DNA of 64,000 nucleotides, taken from assembly GCF_014805625.2 (NCBI RefSeq), contig NW_024003855.1:616956-680955 (forward strand), read 5' to 3'. The notes below the pieces were generated by a model, which ran no database searches, was not told the DNA's origin, and saw only the letters and a list, made by a program, of their open reading frames with translations. Source of the DNA: Glossina fuscipes. Lineage: Eukaryota > Arthropoda > Insecta > Diptera > Glossinidae. Numbering within the stretch: position 1 is the first letter of the stretch; each line of letters begins with the position of its first letter. The position numbers and the translations under genes are program-made. Shown here in pieces: positions 1 through 12,650 of the stretch.

Positions 1-880
1 AATTTTATGTTTTTCCATTCCAGGATGGCTTTCTGAAAGGAAGATCAACTGTTACGTATCTTTTCGAATTTGTTTGCTATGTTTTTCCGGCTTTTTCCAG
101 TGGCCCTCGTTCGGTTATTGTATACTCTCATTTTCGTAAAGTGTTTGAGGTAATTGACCGTAACTTATTGGTTTTCAAACTCCAGGTCCCCGGCTGTGCT
201 TTCCACTTAGCAAAATGGGGAAGCTCTTATCTCCATAACAGATCATTTAGGGTTCTATTTAATTTCATCAGCTGGGATGAATTTCCTGTGACGTCCTTTA
301 AGGCAGCCATTTAGGACGCTTTTATTTAGTCTATACATTAATAATCTCCCCTCGGTGATTAAATCCAGCCAGATCTTAAGCTATGCTGATGACGGTAAAT
401 TGTTTTACCCCTTCTCTTTGGATTCATAATCGTATCAGCTTTAAATTGGATACATTGATAAGTAGTAAAGATAGCTTAAATAATTTCATTACATACATAA
501 TTTGGTTATTAAATTTTATGAAATTATTGGTGGTACAAACATCTTCATGATCTTTACATTACAACAAGGCTATACATGCCTCTATTGTGTGGTCCCCTTC
601 CTATAGATATCCTATAGATTCAATTAAATCCGCTGAGAATCAATTCTTGCTGTTTTCCTTTAGGAATTTGTGTTGCAACCCGGTTGTCTCCACGCGTCCT
701 TATAAAAACAGATTGCGCCTCTTAGCCTTACCGCCGCTTGAAAAACGCAGATTTATTGTTGGTGTTTCCTTCTTAATTAAGTTAATAGATGGTACACGAT
801 TCGTCGGTTGTATTCGTCTGTTAATTTATTTTAACTGAGTTTCATGTGTAAATAAGTAAATAAAATAATTAAACAAAAAA
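1..880 (+). mobile_element. LINE-A fragment (CR1/Jockey-like non-LTR retrotransposon), runs off left edge
   Basis: Conceptual translation matches the reverse transcriptase of the long LINE-A copy at 29.5-34.2 kb. Visible pieces are a degraded GRSTVT segment near position 40, a RSFRVLFN segment near 240 and a C-terminal stretch from 587 containing WSPSYRYPIDSI and FLIKLIDGT. The copy has lost about 110-150 bp between roughly 470 and 585, where the YADD-to-thumb region should be, and carries many stops. A short 3' UTR with a TAAATAA-rich tail ends near 880, as in other LINE-A copies. Matching sequence is still present at base 1, so the element continues outside the window. It is a dead copy and older than the 30-kb one, judging by divergence. 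Confidence 0.8.
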
Positions 881-3620
881 AAAAAAATACCATAATTTTT
901 GGCACCTTGACCTTTGTCATCCCTCTATACCATTGTTCCGTAAACCCATGAATTTAGCTCTGCTGTTAGTTGATTTCACCATCTGTTCAGCTCTTTAACC
1001 TCTTGGCTAATACGTTGTTTACAATTTTTGGTTATGTCCGGATGGTGGTCATGAGAGGCAACATTTGTTGTCTTGTAATCGATGTGTAAGCATCATTGAG
1101 GATTACTCAAAAAAGTTAATGCAAATGACCAAAATCATACTTACATGTTATTTTTTTATTTGATGGTAAATTGCTTATAATTTTATTTAATTACGCGCGC
1201 AGAAACTTCACTAACTGCTTTTCTTGAACTACTGAGTCGCGAATGTTGGTAACTAACAAATCTCCGGAGGTTTTTTTGCGCTCATTACTTAAAGAAAAGT
1301 TGATCACATTACACAGTCGATCTACTTACAGTTACATTACTTACACTATTTTAGTAATAATCTATTGAAATTTTTGCTAATTGATATAACGTGGGTAAGT
1401 AGTTTGTAGCGGCGACTCAGAAAGCAATGTACCTTCTTATTTGCAATTTTATTTTACATACATGTGTACATTATACATGTATACATTTTGTTTTGTTGAC
1501 AATGCTTACTATTCCACTAATATATATAATATTATTTTATTTTATTACAAATTTTGTTTACAAATTTTCTGTTATTTACCCTTGTATGATTTTGCTGTTG
1601 ACTGAGTCATGTTGTTCATTTGTGAATAGACAGCAAATTTTTTCCCTTATTTTGCAAATTTTTTTGGTTATCGATATAAATATCAAAAAGCCATAGATAA
1701 TGCGAAAACAAATGGATTTGAAATTGTTGTAAAAGACACATAATCAGTATCCAGAATACATCGTTTGGTGCAGAGTTTTGCGGAACAATTCTAATTCCCT
1801 GAAGTTATTGAAAATGTGCAAGTACGTTTTTTAAAAGTCTTGCCTTTATGAAGTAACTTTCTTTTATGCCTTTTGGATTGAAATATACATTCAATGATCC
1901 GTTTAAACATCATTTTGGAGTTTGTTTGGTCTATAATTTACCAACAGACATTGATGGACGTTGGATGATTACTCCCTAAACGCAGCACCAGCAATTTTTC
2001 AATCGTTGCATCAGAAAAGTTATACTTTATGCGGAACAGATTTGGTGGAGCATTAATGCCGGCTGAACTATATGATTTTATCAAACGTACAGTATTCTAG
2101 GTGACAAATAACTACACGTATTGTTGTATAATATAGTAGAAATATTTTTATGGGATGCACATTTATTTTTGCAAGTTCTCTTATAGCAAAGGAGTGTGCA
2201 TTAGCCAAAAGGGGGAGCATAATCTGCATATCTGCGTATCAATGACAGGTTTTTGTATACGTGTCCATAAATATTTGATGCCTAAGGTTTGGGGCCTCGC
2301 AATAAACCTTAGCGCAGTTAAGGTTACATATCCGGGATCGTGTCACAACTAGCATGTGTCTCGAGAACCAGTGTATCCAAATTCAAAATAATGTTTGGTA
2401 GTTTGGTAAGCGGTAAAATAGTTCAAAGCACCGCGCATCTCTTCCTTTCAAACATTTTTAAGTGATAATGAGCATGCTTGAGAGCCAGTCTAATGAGTTC
2501 GTATCAAATTCCACACTAAATTCAGTTAAATTAAAATACTATAGTATAGTCTTATTTCTACTTATTTGTTTAGCGTGAATAATAGCAAGGAAAACAATGG
2601 CGAAAGTGATATATAAAGCAAATAAAAACAGTTATTAACTTTTGCTTTCTTCCTTCTCCTTTTTTGGCACTTTTTCAGACGATTTTGCTTGGACACGCAG
2701 TTAGGTGTTTACATTACATTGAAACTAATAATAGATTCACTTCGATCTACAAACCTATAGTTATTTTGTATGGCCAACAATGAGAAATAAACAAAGATCA
2801 AAAAATAAGACCGAAAACAATAATTGTGAATGTAAGCAACGGACTACTCACGCTTTTGGTACGTCTACAATATTAACTAAGTGATCTAACTTTCGTGTGT
2901 ATAACGTTTTTTTATTACCCTTTTTTTTCTTTTTTTCATTGTTCGTTACAAATATTTAAAATTTTTGCCAACAAACAAGCAACGTGCTAAAAAAATGATA
3001 GCGGTGCAAAAGACAGATATTGTCTTATGAGATTGTTATTTGATGAACAAAATGAATGAGTTATGCGTAAAAAACAAAATCAATTGAATAAATACCTTGT
3101 GTGCAGTGCTGAAGCAAGATGATAGGGTTGCCGTCTGTTTGTATAAACGTTAATGAAGATTTGGAAAATTAATAATATGAAAATTTATTTAAAAAGTGAT
3201 TTTTTAAAGTAAAAGACGAAAATAAATGAAAAGGAGTGTTTTTTGGGTGGTGGAAGACAACTTTAATTATTTCTGGTAAGTTCACACAATAGTTAATACT
3301 ACAATATTTTTAGTTAATTAGCTAAATTTAATATCGTCGTGCTTCCAGAGCTTGATTCTGCTACCACGGCCGTGGGAATGATTTCGGAGGACTATCGTCG
3401 TTATCCCGGATGTAAAAGGAGATTCGGAAGTGAACGGCGAGCTAAGAAGTAGATTAAGGAGACAGAACACAGGACTAATACAGAAGTAAAGGAAGCTGGT
3501 GGAAACAATGCTAGCAAAATGCCTTTATGTGCGCGATATATTGAAAAATTGGTATCACCGTTTACCCCGCATTATGCGCATTATGAAGGTATTGAAAAAT
3601 TAATTAAATATTGATACTCT
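881..3620. other. AT-rich intergenic sequence, nothing assigned
   Basis: No convincing coding region or repeat was recognised. Open frames here are short and have AT-driven composition. Between about 1750 and 2100 a few short stretches read like decayed coding sequence (for example around 1860-2090 on the plus strand), but they shift frame repeatedly and I could not match them to a family. Confidence 0.5.
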
Positions 3621-3624
3621 ATAA

Positions 3625-3965
3625 GGCTGGGTAGGCGTGGTGAATTTTTTCCATTTGTATATAGTTTGAAATTTTCGTAAATATATTTGCTATAGTTTGC
3701 CAATTTTTCATTCCTTTTAAAAGCAGAGATGTTCTCGTTTTATCTGGCGCAGTGGCCGTGTTCTTTGACCGATTTGGCACATTTCCAATATCAACCTGCG
3801 TGTAAGAAAGTTCAAATTTGAAGCCGATAGCTTCATTTTTGCGAGCAGCAGCCTGTTTATAACAGAAATTACACAGACGGACAGACGGTCAGACGAACAT
3901 GCTGGGCGTTGCAAATGTTTTGACAAAATGAATATACCCCTCATCGTTCGGTGATGGGTATAAAA
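3625..3965 (+). repeat. Dispersed repeat with hairpin end, copy 1
   Basis: This stretch aligns by eye with 44930-45375 in the same orientation. Shared blocks are a GTGG..ttttttcca start, a block around ccgatttggca, a block reading tttgaagcc..agct/tctt..tttttgcga, an acagacg-type tract, and gttgcaaa. Both copies end in a short inverted repeat of the type taccc...gggtata (3935-3962 here). The acagacg tract followed by a gttgcaaac block and a taccc/gggta hairpin is a common style of non-coding transposon sequence in flies. There is no coding content. I cannot name the parent element. Confidence 0.6.
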
Positions 3966-4139
3966 AAAGACTACACAGTAAACGGGACTACACAGTAAAA
4001 ACTGCATACAATTGAACGCTAGGTCTGTACATTTTGATTAACAACAACTATTCGATATACTTTAAAATAACAAAAAGTGCGCCTAGTGAACGTACAGTGA
4101 TGAATAGACAACAAATCGTGCTCTATTAACCAAAATTCC

Positions 4140-4735
4140 GTGAATTTGCAAGTGGCAATTCATAAAATCGACAAGAGTATTAATGCTAAATTTGAAAGAA
4201 GTAGAAAAGTCGTAACCAAATTCGTTGAGGCAAAGTTCATAATGAACTTGTCTATGAAATTCATGAGTAGTTTACTGGTAAAAGCATAAAATCGGAGGTG
4301 AATCAGTGCCGGGAAATCGTCGAACAAACTGTCAAAAAATACCAAGATAGAATGAGTGATCTGGCAAAGTCGCAAAATGCTCTAATAAACTGTCTAAATA
4401 GGCTAGACACTATTGTGACTGGGCTGCCGCTCAATATTGAAAAAATACTATGCAGCTTGCTCCCTAAAATTAAAAGATGTAATGGAAGACCATGAAGGAG
4501 TTGATATTGACAGCAGAATTTTTTTAAGTGTTCACTTTACACCCAAGGCCAATAAATTATCCTATTTCTGTCGAAAATCGAAAAGGGAAAAGCGAATTAT
4601 GGGCTACAAGTTTCGCAATAGAGATGTGCTTTATTTTGTGCTCAAAAAAAATTGTAACTTCTCAAGTAGAGAGAGAATGTTGCTGTCATCAAGATACCGC
4701 TCTGTAGCATTTGGCCTCTAACTTAAAACTTGGTC
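4140..4735 (+). pseudogene. LINE-C ORF1 remnant (coiled-coil type)
   Basis: Two overlapping frames carry the remains of a LINE ORF1. From about 4298 the frame encodes a charged helical segment (EIVEQTVKKYQDRMSDL), likely the coiled coil used for ORF1 trimer or multimer formation. From about 4490 another frame encodes RIFLSVHFTPKANKLSYF, then an arginine/lysine-rich stretch and NRDVLYF. That order resembles the conserved C-terminal half of ORF1 proteins in insect LINEs of this type, from memory of the family. At least one frameshift separates the two halves near 4440-4490. This is a nucleic-acid chaperone ORF1, different from the PHD-finger ORF1 of LINE-A. Confidence 0.55.
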
Positions 4736-4739
4736 ATTG

Positions 4740-6510
4740 TAATTTTCACAACCTGTGGTATACTCCCTAAACTTCGATGAATTTTCAAATTTTATAAAAG
4801 ATTCCACCTTCGACATTATTGCCGTAACTGAGACTTGGCTAAAACCTGAGGTGCCGGATGGGGCAGTTGACACCTCTGCATATGTCTTCTGTCGAAATGA
4901 TTGCCCACGAGGAGGAGTAGAAATCTATGTTTCGCAGGACATTCAACATAGAATTATATCGATAGACGCACATTATGGAGAATGTTAAATGGTTTTCATT
5001 GAGATGAACAGGAGCGCGATTGCGACAGTAGTGGGTGTTGCGTACATTCCAATATGGAACATGACATCTTTGAATCGATGTTTGATGATAGTTTTGAGTA
5101 GACGACCTTAAAAATGACTTATATGATCCGTTTAAAGTGTTAAGTGTTTATGTAATCGATTCAATATCTCCCTACGACATAATACACTACCAACACATTT
5201 TCAGGTGTGCAATATTATAACGTACATTTTGGATTATTTCCTTATATCTAATCAGTCCACCTCGTGTAATTCGCGTCAATTCCAATGTCTATTTTTATCG
5301 TCCTACTATGCATTTACATGTGCTTCGTTTGAATTGTTCTTAAATCCAAATAGAATCGCGAGCGACTATATTGAATACCGGGTTTACTCACTGGTGGATA
5401 TTCTTGATTTGCTTCCTTGCGTACTTGAGAAAGGCTTCCTCTGTTTTTACTTGTTTTTATTGACGATGTCTAAAATGTTTTTCCTAATTCACTTGTCACG
5501 AATAAAAATTAAACGGGAATCGACAGAGTAGATGGATTCGCCAGATGTCCTATATGCAAGATCTCTCAGCGACATGGCATATAACTTATGTTAAAGACTC
5601 TACTTCTCATAAACAGAATGGGTTTTGCGGGTATAGGGGCACGCCAAAAAGAATTATACAGAGAATGAAGACAAGTCACTTTGGTAGAATATTCGATAAG
5701 AATATATGGAATCAGAACGCCGGCGGTTCTGATGTAATACCGTTGAAATTTTTAAAAGAAGCTTTTTTAACAAGTAACCACATATCATATCTATTCAATA
5801 GTTCTATAACAACCTCAGTTTTTCCAGAAAACTGGTAACTCGTTAAATATATTTCAATACCGACAAACTAAGACCCGTAAGCATCTTACCTATATCGTCG
5901 AAAATATTTGTAGAGGTTATATGATATCTAAAATTTCGCGACACTTTTGACAGTTTGACTTACTGAATGGTCGGCAAACAGGGTATGCCTAATATACTCG
6001 CAGTTACTGAATCCATAAGACGAGATATGAATGATGGTGGAATAAGTATTCTATATAGTGTACAATAAATTCATGTTTTCAAGTACATTGTGTTTGTCTC
6101 ATATACACGGCAGGTGAGATCTGAAGTGGCTCAAGGCTCTGTCGTGGTCCGCTGTTATTTTCAATGTATTTGATTAACTTCTTTAGTGTGACTGTGTCGG
6201 GAGTATACTCGGTGTACGCTTTTGCAGATGATACTTATTTATGGCATTCAATCAAGTGCTGCATTATAAATGGTTATTCATGACACTTTAGACCGAGTTG
6301 ACGGTAGATGAAATTAAACTGTATGCTGTTGAATACCTCGAAATCAAAAATTATGAGATTTGGGATTATGAATTTCGGAGATATGAGAAGTCAATCGGGA
6401 CGAAGTGAATTAGAATCTGTGGACATATTAGAAATTTTGGGTATTATTATTGACAGTAAACTTGATTATTTACACCACAGTGACGACATCTGTTCGTGAG
6501 CTGGTTTTAC
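4740..6510 (+). pseudogene. LINE-C ORF2 remnant: endonuclease and reverse transcriptase
   Basis: Follows the ORF1 remnant directly. From 4755 the frame gives an apurinic endonuclease start (FDIIAVTETWLKPEVPDG, then RGGV for the GGV motif). A later frame at 5205-5400 contains ILDYFLISNQS and NRIASDYIEYRVYS, as expected near the end of the endonuclease and the linker. From about 5700 the RT begins with SDVIPLKFLK and SITTSVFPENW. The palm region around 5840-6290 is full of stops. A C-terminal piece at 6308-6499 has LNTSKSKIMRFG and ILGIIIDSKLDY. The element is thoroughly inactivated and lacks a recognisable 3' tail. LINE clade is uncertain; I would place it loosely with the Jockey/LOA/CR1 assemblage. 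Confidence 0.7.
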
Positions 6511-9140
6511 TCTGCGATGGCTTTGCTGCCTCAAAATGTATTTGCTTTATCATGTGGGTTATAAACCGGCCCATTCACTGATGATGTCACAGATGTCTTA
6601 GTGTATGGAAATGTATTTGTGTACGTCTTCCTGTGAAAACTAAAGCTTTATATGGTAAACAGATCAAATTTTTAATATTTCATGGTTCAAGAAATCTATT
6701 TTACCGAATTTGGATCACGTAGGTCTATTCTTTGGATACCACCGCATATAAGCATTCTCATGAAATGTAAACCCTTAAATTCCAAAAAAGCCTAAATATT
6801 TTTGTGGTGAAAATTTGTATATGACAGCAATTAAATAAACAAAATTAAGGGGACCTAATTTGAACCACATTGGTCTGTCTGTTCCCTCCACAACATAGAA
6901 GACATCACAGAATATCTTAATAATTCATAGGAGCGTTTCAGCAAAAAAAAGTAAATATAGGGAATTTCGATCACATATCTCGCAAATTCTTATATGGAGA
7001 GAAAATCTAACCTTCCAGTATGCGAGCTTTCCTAAAAATTATAGCTTTGCATGAAAACAGTGGGTACCTTATAGTATATTACTCCCAAAATGAGCGAATA
7101 CCTGTACTTCTTCTCCCGACTATAATTTTCTTACTTGTCTTGTCTAACAAAGTTCTAAATCATATGTTGCGTAACATATTCAGATTTCAACCGCAAAGCA
7201 CGGACAATAGTTTCGGCGGCCTATAAAATTACGAACAAACGTTTTCTTGTATGCAGATTTAACTGCTTGTTACATAATTTTGCAGCCTAATTCTGAGAAA
7301 TGAAGCGGCGGGTTATTCAGAACACTCATTATGCATCTTCTAACTCTCATTCGTTCACACGACGAAAAAAGGATATCTTTTTCTTGCGTTATGTATGGCC
7401 AGAGATAACGAAAAAATAGATGGTTCGAGATTTTATTCAAAATTTAAAATTAGAGGTTATTACGGACTTTTTGTGTTCTGTTATGAATAACAACAGTAAC
7501 GCTGTCATTTTGCAGCCATTTGATAGTTTGCACTTTCATTCTCATTATTGCTATGGGCAAAGATTTGTTAATAAGTTTTCATATGACGACGCATTCTCTG
7601 AAATGTTTGCGAACAGAAGCATATACAATTCTGTGCTTTTAAGTGAATACGCTTTATGGTATACATATAAATATGTATGTACTGTAAAACACGGACTTTT
7701 CCTTTGTTGGAAAACTTACCTTTTAATAAAATAATGCCGTGGTAAGCCCCATCGGTTATTCCAAGCGAGCTTACCATACTTATTTATATCTCTCATCTGA
7801 ACAACAATCCTAATATATTTTGGCATTATAATTCAATTTCCCTTTAAGAATTAACTTATGTCACTAACTAAAGTACATAGTTCGCATGATACTGAAAGAG
7901 GTATAGTTGCCTCTAAACACCCTAGCGACTAAAAATTTAAATTTGAAGGTCTATACTTAAATGACCAGTGCTCAACGGACAGAGCGGACGGTTTTCTTTC
8001 CAAATGTCCCTAATTCGGCGTCTATAACGTACATTCCCCGTACATTCCATGATGGCGAATTTTATTTTCAAATGGTGGTACGTTACCTATTTGGAGATTC
8101 GATCCAGAAGGAAGATGATGTGCAATCTTCCTCTACACTATGCCTCTGTTTAAAATCGAATTGACATTGCCAATCGGTTTGTTGATTACATTCGAAGACA
8201 CTTCTCAGGTAACTTATTTCGAATGTGATATTCCTATTACGTTCCGTTCTTCTTATTACAGCATTCCTATAATACTCACAAGAGAATAACAAACTGCTTG
8301 GTATAAAAGAAAATAAGTGGAAAGTAAAATGTACTTGTCCTGTTTTAAATACGTAGGAATAATTAATAACTACGCGTAGGACCAAAACAAGTCCTGAGAC
8401 TTTGATCCTTACAATAGAAAAAATGTAGAGGCGATAATTCATCTTTCTGTCAATATAGTGACGCAACAAAAAGTCATACTGATAAAAATATTTTGAGAAA
8501 AAGATGTAGACCTACCACAATTTATTCTTAACAAGAGACTTTATACTCTATAATGTGACTCACTGCGCTAAAAACATCTCTTTCTACAGAGCTGAGTACT
8601 AGGGGATTAGGGCATGATGCTTGGTGGCATTGAAGGCGCGTCCGACTACGAAAGGTTGACTATCCAACTATCTAAACCAAAGGCGGGGGTTAGTCCTCCA
8701 CAAATGTGATTCCTCCACTGCAATGTAAAATGTCATTTTGCTCTGACGATAGATTATTTATTTCTTTAGGTTCTGACATATTTGATAATAATTTCTGTCG
8801 GATTACCAATGAGGGTTGATAATTCTGTTGTTCCTCACGACAAAAAAACTCACACTGATATAAATATTCTGCCACAAACAAGGCTACCGATGACAATTTT
8901 TTCTTTAGAAGAAACGTAATTTTCACTGCTCAAATTCATGCATTATTTTCAGGTATGCCAAGTTTTTTCAGACATACCAACTTTCTTACAATATAAATAT
9001 TTATAAAAAGAGTTACGGTCAATCTTAAAACTACGGGAAGAAAATTTAATTATTTGATACAATTGAGTTTATTTCGTCCGTCGAAAAGCAGCTAGGAAAA
9101 TCCTTTACATCTTATTTCAAAATCTAACAAGCAGTTGAAT
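6511..9140. other. AT-rich sequence, nothing assigned
   Basis: Contains several open frames of 60-130 codons on both strands (7420-7734 plus, 8083-8469 minus, 8690-8926 minus), but none shows a recognisable domain or a clear coding signature. A 26-bp block near 8665 (aaaccaaa followed by ggttagtcctcc) has a near match at about 46323. Otherwise I see nothing structured. Confidence 0.45.
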
Positions 9141-9144
9141 CTAT

Positions 9145-9770
9145 GAGGTGGTTATAAAGCTCTTAATGCAATCACTGTTCCGGATAGACATCGTATACCA
9201 CATTTGCATGACTTTTTAGATAATTTAAATGGCAAGAAGGTTTTCTCTAAAGCCGATTTTGTGCAAGTTTAGTTGAAAATTCCTGTTGAGGAAGTAAATA
9301 TACTTCAAACAGCCATTACTAAGATAATAGGACTTTTTGAATTTACAAGGATGACATTTGGTTTGTGTAATAGTGCAGAAACGTTTCAACGGTGTAAACA
9401 CGAAATCCTAAAAGACATCTAATTTTCCTAAGTCTACATTGACGATTTTGGTATCGCTTCTACATACTTGAAAGAACATAAGTAATACCTTAATATACTC
9501 CTTAGTCGATTACGATCTTACGGCTTGACAATAAACGTTGCAACACGCGAATTCGGGAAAAGTGAGATATTTTTCTTCGGATATTTAATAGCATCAAAAT
9601 GATTACTACCTGAAAAAACACATAGCCTTATCACACGTAGCCATATTTCCTCGGCTTATTAAATTTTATCGATAGTTCACCCTAAAAACAGCCAAAACAC
9701 AAGCCGTTCTCCACAATTTAAAAAAAGGTCAAAAGAAAAACGATAATCGAAATATTGTTTGGACAATGAA
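9145..9770 (+). pseudogene. Ty3/gypsy pol remnant (reverse transcriptase)
   Basis: Plus-strand translation with about four in-frame stops gives RT in order: ALNAITVPDRHRIPHLHDF, GKKVFSKADF (first catalytic aspartate region), ITKIIGLFEFTRMTFGL, SAETFQRC, VYIDDFGIAS (YIDD catalytic motif, about 9429-9458), LRSYGLTINVATREFGKSE and FFGYLIAS. After about 9640 the frame shifts, and a connection-domain-like stretch (AKTQAVLHNLKKGQKKN) ends near 9760. This is classic gypsy RT order. Neither gag nor integrase is recognisable on either side, and no LTR was found, so it is a fragment. It belongs to a different gypsy lineage from the copy at 24-28 kb. Confidence 0.8.
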
Positions 9771-11005
9771 CTAAGGAACAGATGAAATTATTGACAAGTA
9801 AGGTAACAATAGCTTGATTGTGCAAACAGTCAACGATTGTTAAACTTTTTCGAATTAGAAAACAATTGTGTAATTGAATATGATTGTTTCACGCCGAAAA
9901 TGTGAACAATGCAATTTTATTTAACTGTAAGTGAAAAAAGCACAAATTCTTTCTAAGTCGGTCAAAATATTGTATGCCAAGAATTGTCTGTTTTGGTACG
10001 ATAACTCTTTTTTAACGATTGGATTAACGGTGGATAGCTTTGTTGTTATCTAGTGAATTATTAACTTTGAGCTTTTGAGTGGTCATTTTCAGTTTATAAG
10101 ATCTCTTCCACAGCTAATTTAGAGAAACGCTGATTGCGTGGCTTGACAGCTATGTGCGAACAAGGTAGTGCTGATAAAGTGGTATAAATCGAAAGTATTT
10201 TCATTGGTGACACCAATGCCATTTGCTAACTCTGTAAGTTACACATTGCTAAACTTAACAGCATTATCAGCTGTTAACTGTAAGCAGAATTACTGTACGA
10301 ATTGTGGGCACAGTCTTTGAAGTGATGTCACTAACTTGCTGCACTTAAGAATGTTTCTGTTGTTCCCTCAGCGTTCCCATCTGGTGCAGCTTCAGAATAT
10401 GGATTCGGTGCTGCTGCTTGCTAGCAGCGTCCAATTAATCCTGTGATTGGATGCGAACGCGTGTTCTTCCTGATGGCTTAGAAAGATCCCAGAGCGGGCA
10501 TTGGGCATTTGTAACCAAGTAAGAGAGAAAATGTTGACTGATGGGTGCATAAGTAGACGCAACCAAGCGTTGAATGAACCGAGTGATTGGTTCGTTTTTC
10601 ATGGTCCAGTTTAGACTGATACTGATGTTACTGTTGCTAAAAGGAGCTTATGCGTGTGCTTGAAATTTTTTGGGAAGTCAAATGTGGATAGGATATTAGT
10701 AGCAACAGTGAAATTATATTGGCAGCTAACTACACTACGCAGCTACGCCTATGGAGTCCATATTAGGATATCGGTTATTATGTAACTGCATAGGTTTTTC
10801 GATAGTAAATCCTCGGATAAGCAAGTGGATCATAGCACTAAACATTTGAACGATTGATTCTCGAAACATATCGTGAAACCAATCGAAAATTGCTAAGTGG
10901 TGAACACGCGGAATGTTGGATAAATGAAGAGTGTCTGGAGATTTTGATGGGTGCATTCTTTTTTGCCAGGATGAAGTTGTTTGTTTCCCTTGGAAGAGCA
11001 TAGCA
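9771..11005. other. Unassigned sequence, GC-richer between about 10230 and 10720
   Basis: The first part could be decayed downstream pol of the gypsy fragment, but no motif is visible. From about 10230 to 10720 the base composition is clearly richer in G and C than the neighbours and includes near-repeated words, which could mark an old LTR or UTR. I found no LTR termini. Overlapping minus-strand open frames at 10735-11159 show no family signature. Confidence 0.35.
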
Positions 11006-11009
11006 TGCT

Positions 11010-11640
11010 AGGTCTAGCATTACGTCCAAAAGAGAACCGGATACAGATGGAATAATGGAAGAAATGGCTAAAACCATATGGAAAGTTATTTCGCAGGAAT
11101 TGGGGTAGTTGTCTAGCGGAATGGCAGAGAATGCGTGGAAAGGAATACGGCATAGTCAATATCTTATGCAGGTGACAGTCTCGAAAAGTAATTCAACAGC
11201 AATAATGTGGGTACGACTGTATCGTCGAAGAAAACAGTAGCTTATCACTCACCAGATCTATGGCGTTTAGAATAAATGGGGCTAGTTATAAGTGAAAGGC
11301 TGTTGCCGAATACTTACGAATTAGAATGGACGATAGAGGTAAGTTTACTTCTTATTTCGAAAAAATGAAGAGTAAAGTTGAGAATGTGATAGGACAGCTC
11401 AGCCTTGTCCTACGGCGTGAGCACAAGGCGTGCTGTGCGGATTCTATACAGTTGGTTGACAGGCCCTAGTTCGTATTTCTGCTCAAGTACGATGAGAGGA
11501 GAAACTATATGGGGCTCTTACGCCTTGCCTCTTTTTGGCATGGTGTCCACAACGACAGCCCACTTCTACGTTTCTCTGCACTACTATTGTAGTTTATAAC
11601 TCTGTTTGAGCTTTGCTCACATATTTCCCTTCTTAAACTA
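11010..11640 (+). mobile_element. R1-clade LINE remnant, copy 1
   Basis: At about 11030-11100 the plus strand reads DGIMEEMAKTIWK, matching DGITAEMAKAIWK in the copy at 18.2 kb. This is the R1-clade RT motif around VDGITAEM. From about 11270 it reads AEYLRIRMDDRGKFTSYFEKMKS (with YLGIxxD-type motif), then VENVIGQLSLVLRRE and STRRAVRILYS, the conserved C-terminal segment of R1-type ORF2. The last 170 bp (11480-11640) align with the 3' UTR of the copy ending at 23870. The palm and zinc-knuckle portions are missing, so at least two internal deletions are present. R1 elements proper sit in 28S rDNA; no rDNA flanks are seen here. Confidence 0.7.
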
Positions 11641-12235
11641 AGTCCGCCCAATGAAAATACAATGGCCATGTGCGTTTTCTTGGCTAGTTTCATATTTATA
11701 TAGCTTAATCGGCAGATTCTATCCCGCACCGAGTTTCAGATTATATGTGACCTGATAAGAAATCCGACCAGATGCTCTGATTATTTCTTCTTTCCGTATT
11801 TTCTTCTCCTTTATTTCTGGTAGCCCAACAGTCAAGTGTCGTCGAAGTAATCTTCGGGCTTGAGCCTGAAGGCTACGAGTCCTTCTTTTAAGAGTTTCGT
11901 ACTGGCTGGGGATAGCCCAAATCGTAAGAGAACTTTTGTTTTGGATGTGGAGCATTTTTGTACATTTGTGCTGGAAAGAATTACCTTCCGGGCATTGGAT
12001 GCGTGTACTCACATTCAGAGATTAATAATTATTATTGCTGTATATTTTGCCTTTTCAAAGAGGTTTTTGTTTAATTAATTTTCACAAAACTTTTAATATT
12101 ATCTGCTTCACTGTCACTTTAAAAGGCAATCTGCCGATAAAACACGTACATTAGGAAAACGTCTACTTAATTAATTGCACATGTCTTTTCGGTTAAAATA
12201 ATTTTGATTTTGTTGTAATTCAATTTTGTGCGGTC
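11641..12235. other. Unassigned spacer
   Basis: Frames in both directions (11719-12012 minus, 11860-12078 plus) are open, but neither has a recognisable motif. No repeat within the window matches. Confidence 0.4.
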
Positions 12236-12650
12236 CTACATTTTGAATAAGTAAATATAAATCAACAACTGCATTTTATATAGCCCATATATAGGTACAA
12301 TTGTTTGAACCACGTCTTTATGTAATGTTAACAATGCCGTTGAAAGTCTGAACATATTTTTCAATGCCTTGTTTTGCACAACTCGAAGGGATTTTAAGTC
12401 ATTATTCCTGCTAGGAGCAGAAACAAGGGATAAAAGATGTATTTTGCTTTGGATGAATGACTGAAATGTGAACAATTTCACCTTAGTTTATACATTAGGC
12501 CTATAATTGGGTATAATTTTGTTTTAAGCTGATGAATATAATTTTTGCAAGATAGGTTGTTCTGCAGATGCACTCCCAAATGTTTCATAATATCTACTTC
12601 AGAAATCTCACTTGTATTTAGGTTTCGTTTTGCTTGGATTCGAAACTAAC
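12236..12650 (-). pseudogene. LINE-D: C-terminal reverse transcriptase remnant
   Basis: Minus-strand translation from about 12650 down to 12236 gives, with frame breaks, NPSKTKPKYK, then MKHLGVHLQNNLSW, and then an open stretch with SLRVVQNKALKNMFRL and PIYGLYKMQLLIYIY. The lxvVQNKALrn and PIyglYkmQ motifs are characteristic of the thumb and C-terminal region of Jockey/CR1-like RTs. The 5' portion is absent and the frame upstream (12650-13033) is not clearly RT. The 3' end lies near 12236. Confidence 0.6.

Noticed and set aside
8083..8469. A 128-codon minus-strand gene
   Set aside because: Composition follows the local AT content, no motif is visible, and the opposite strand is also open.
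8660..8690. Repeat shared with about 46323-46349
   Set aside because: Only some 26 bases are alike and the flanks do not align, so this may be coincidence.
10735..11159. Minus-strand genes from three overlapping open frames
   Set aside because: The frames overlap each other and partly lie antisense to the R1-clade remnant starting at 11010, so they look like chance open frames.
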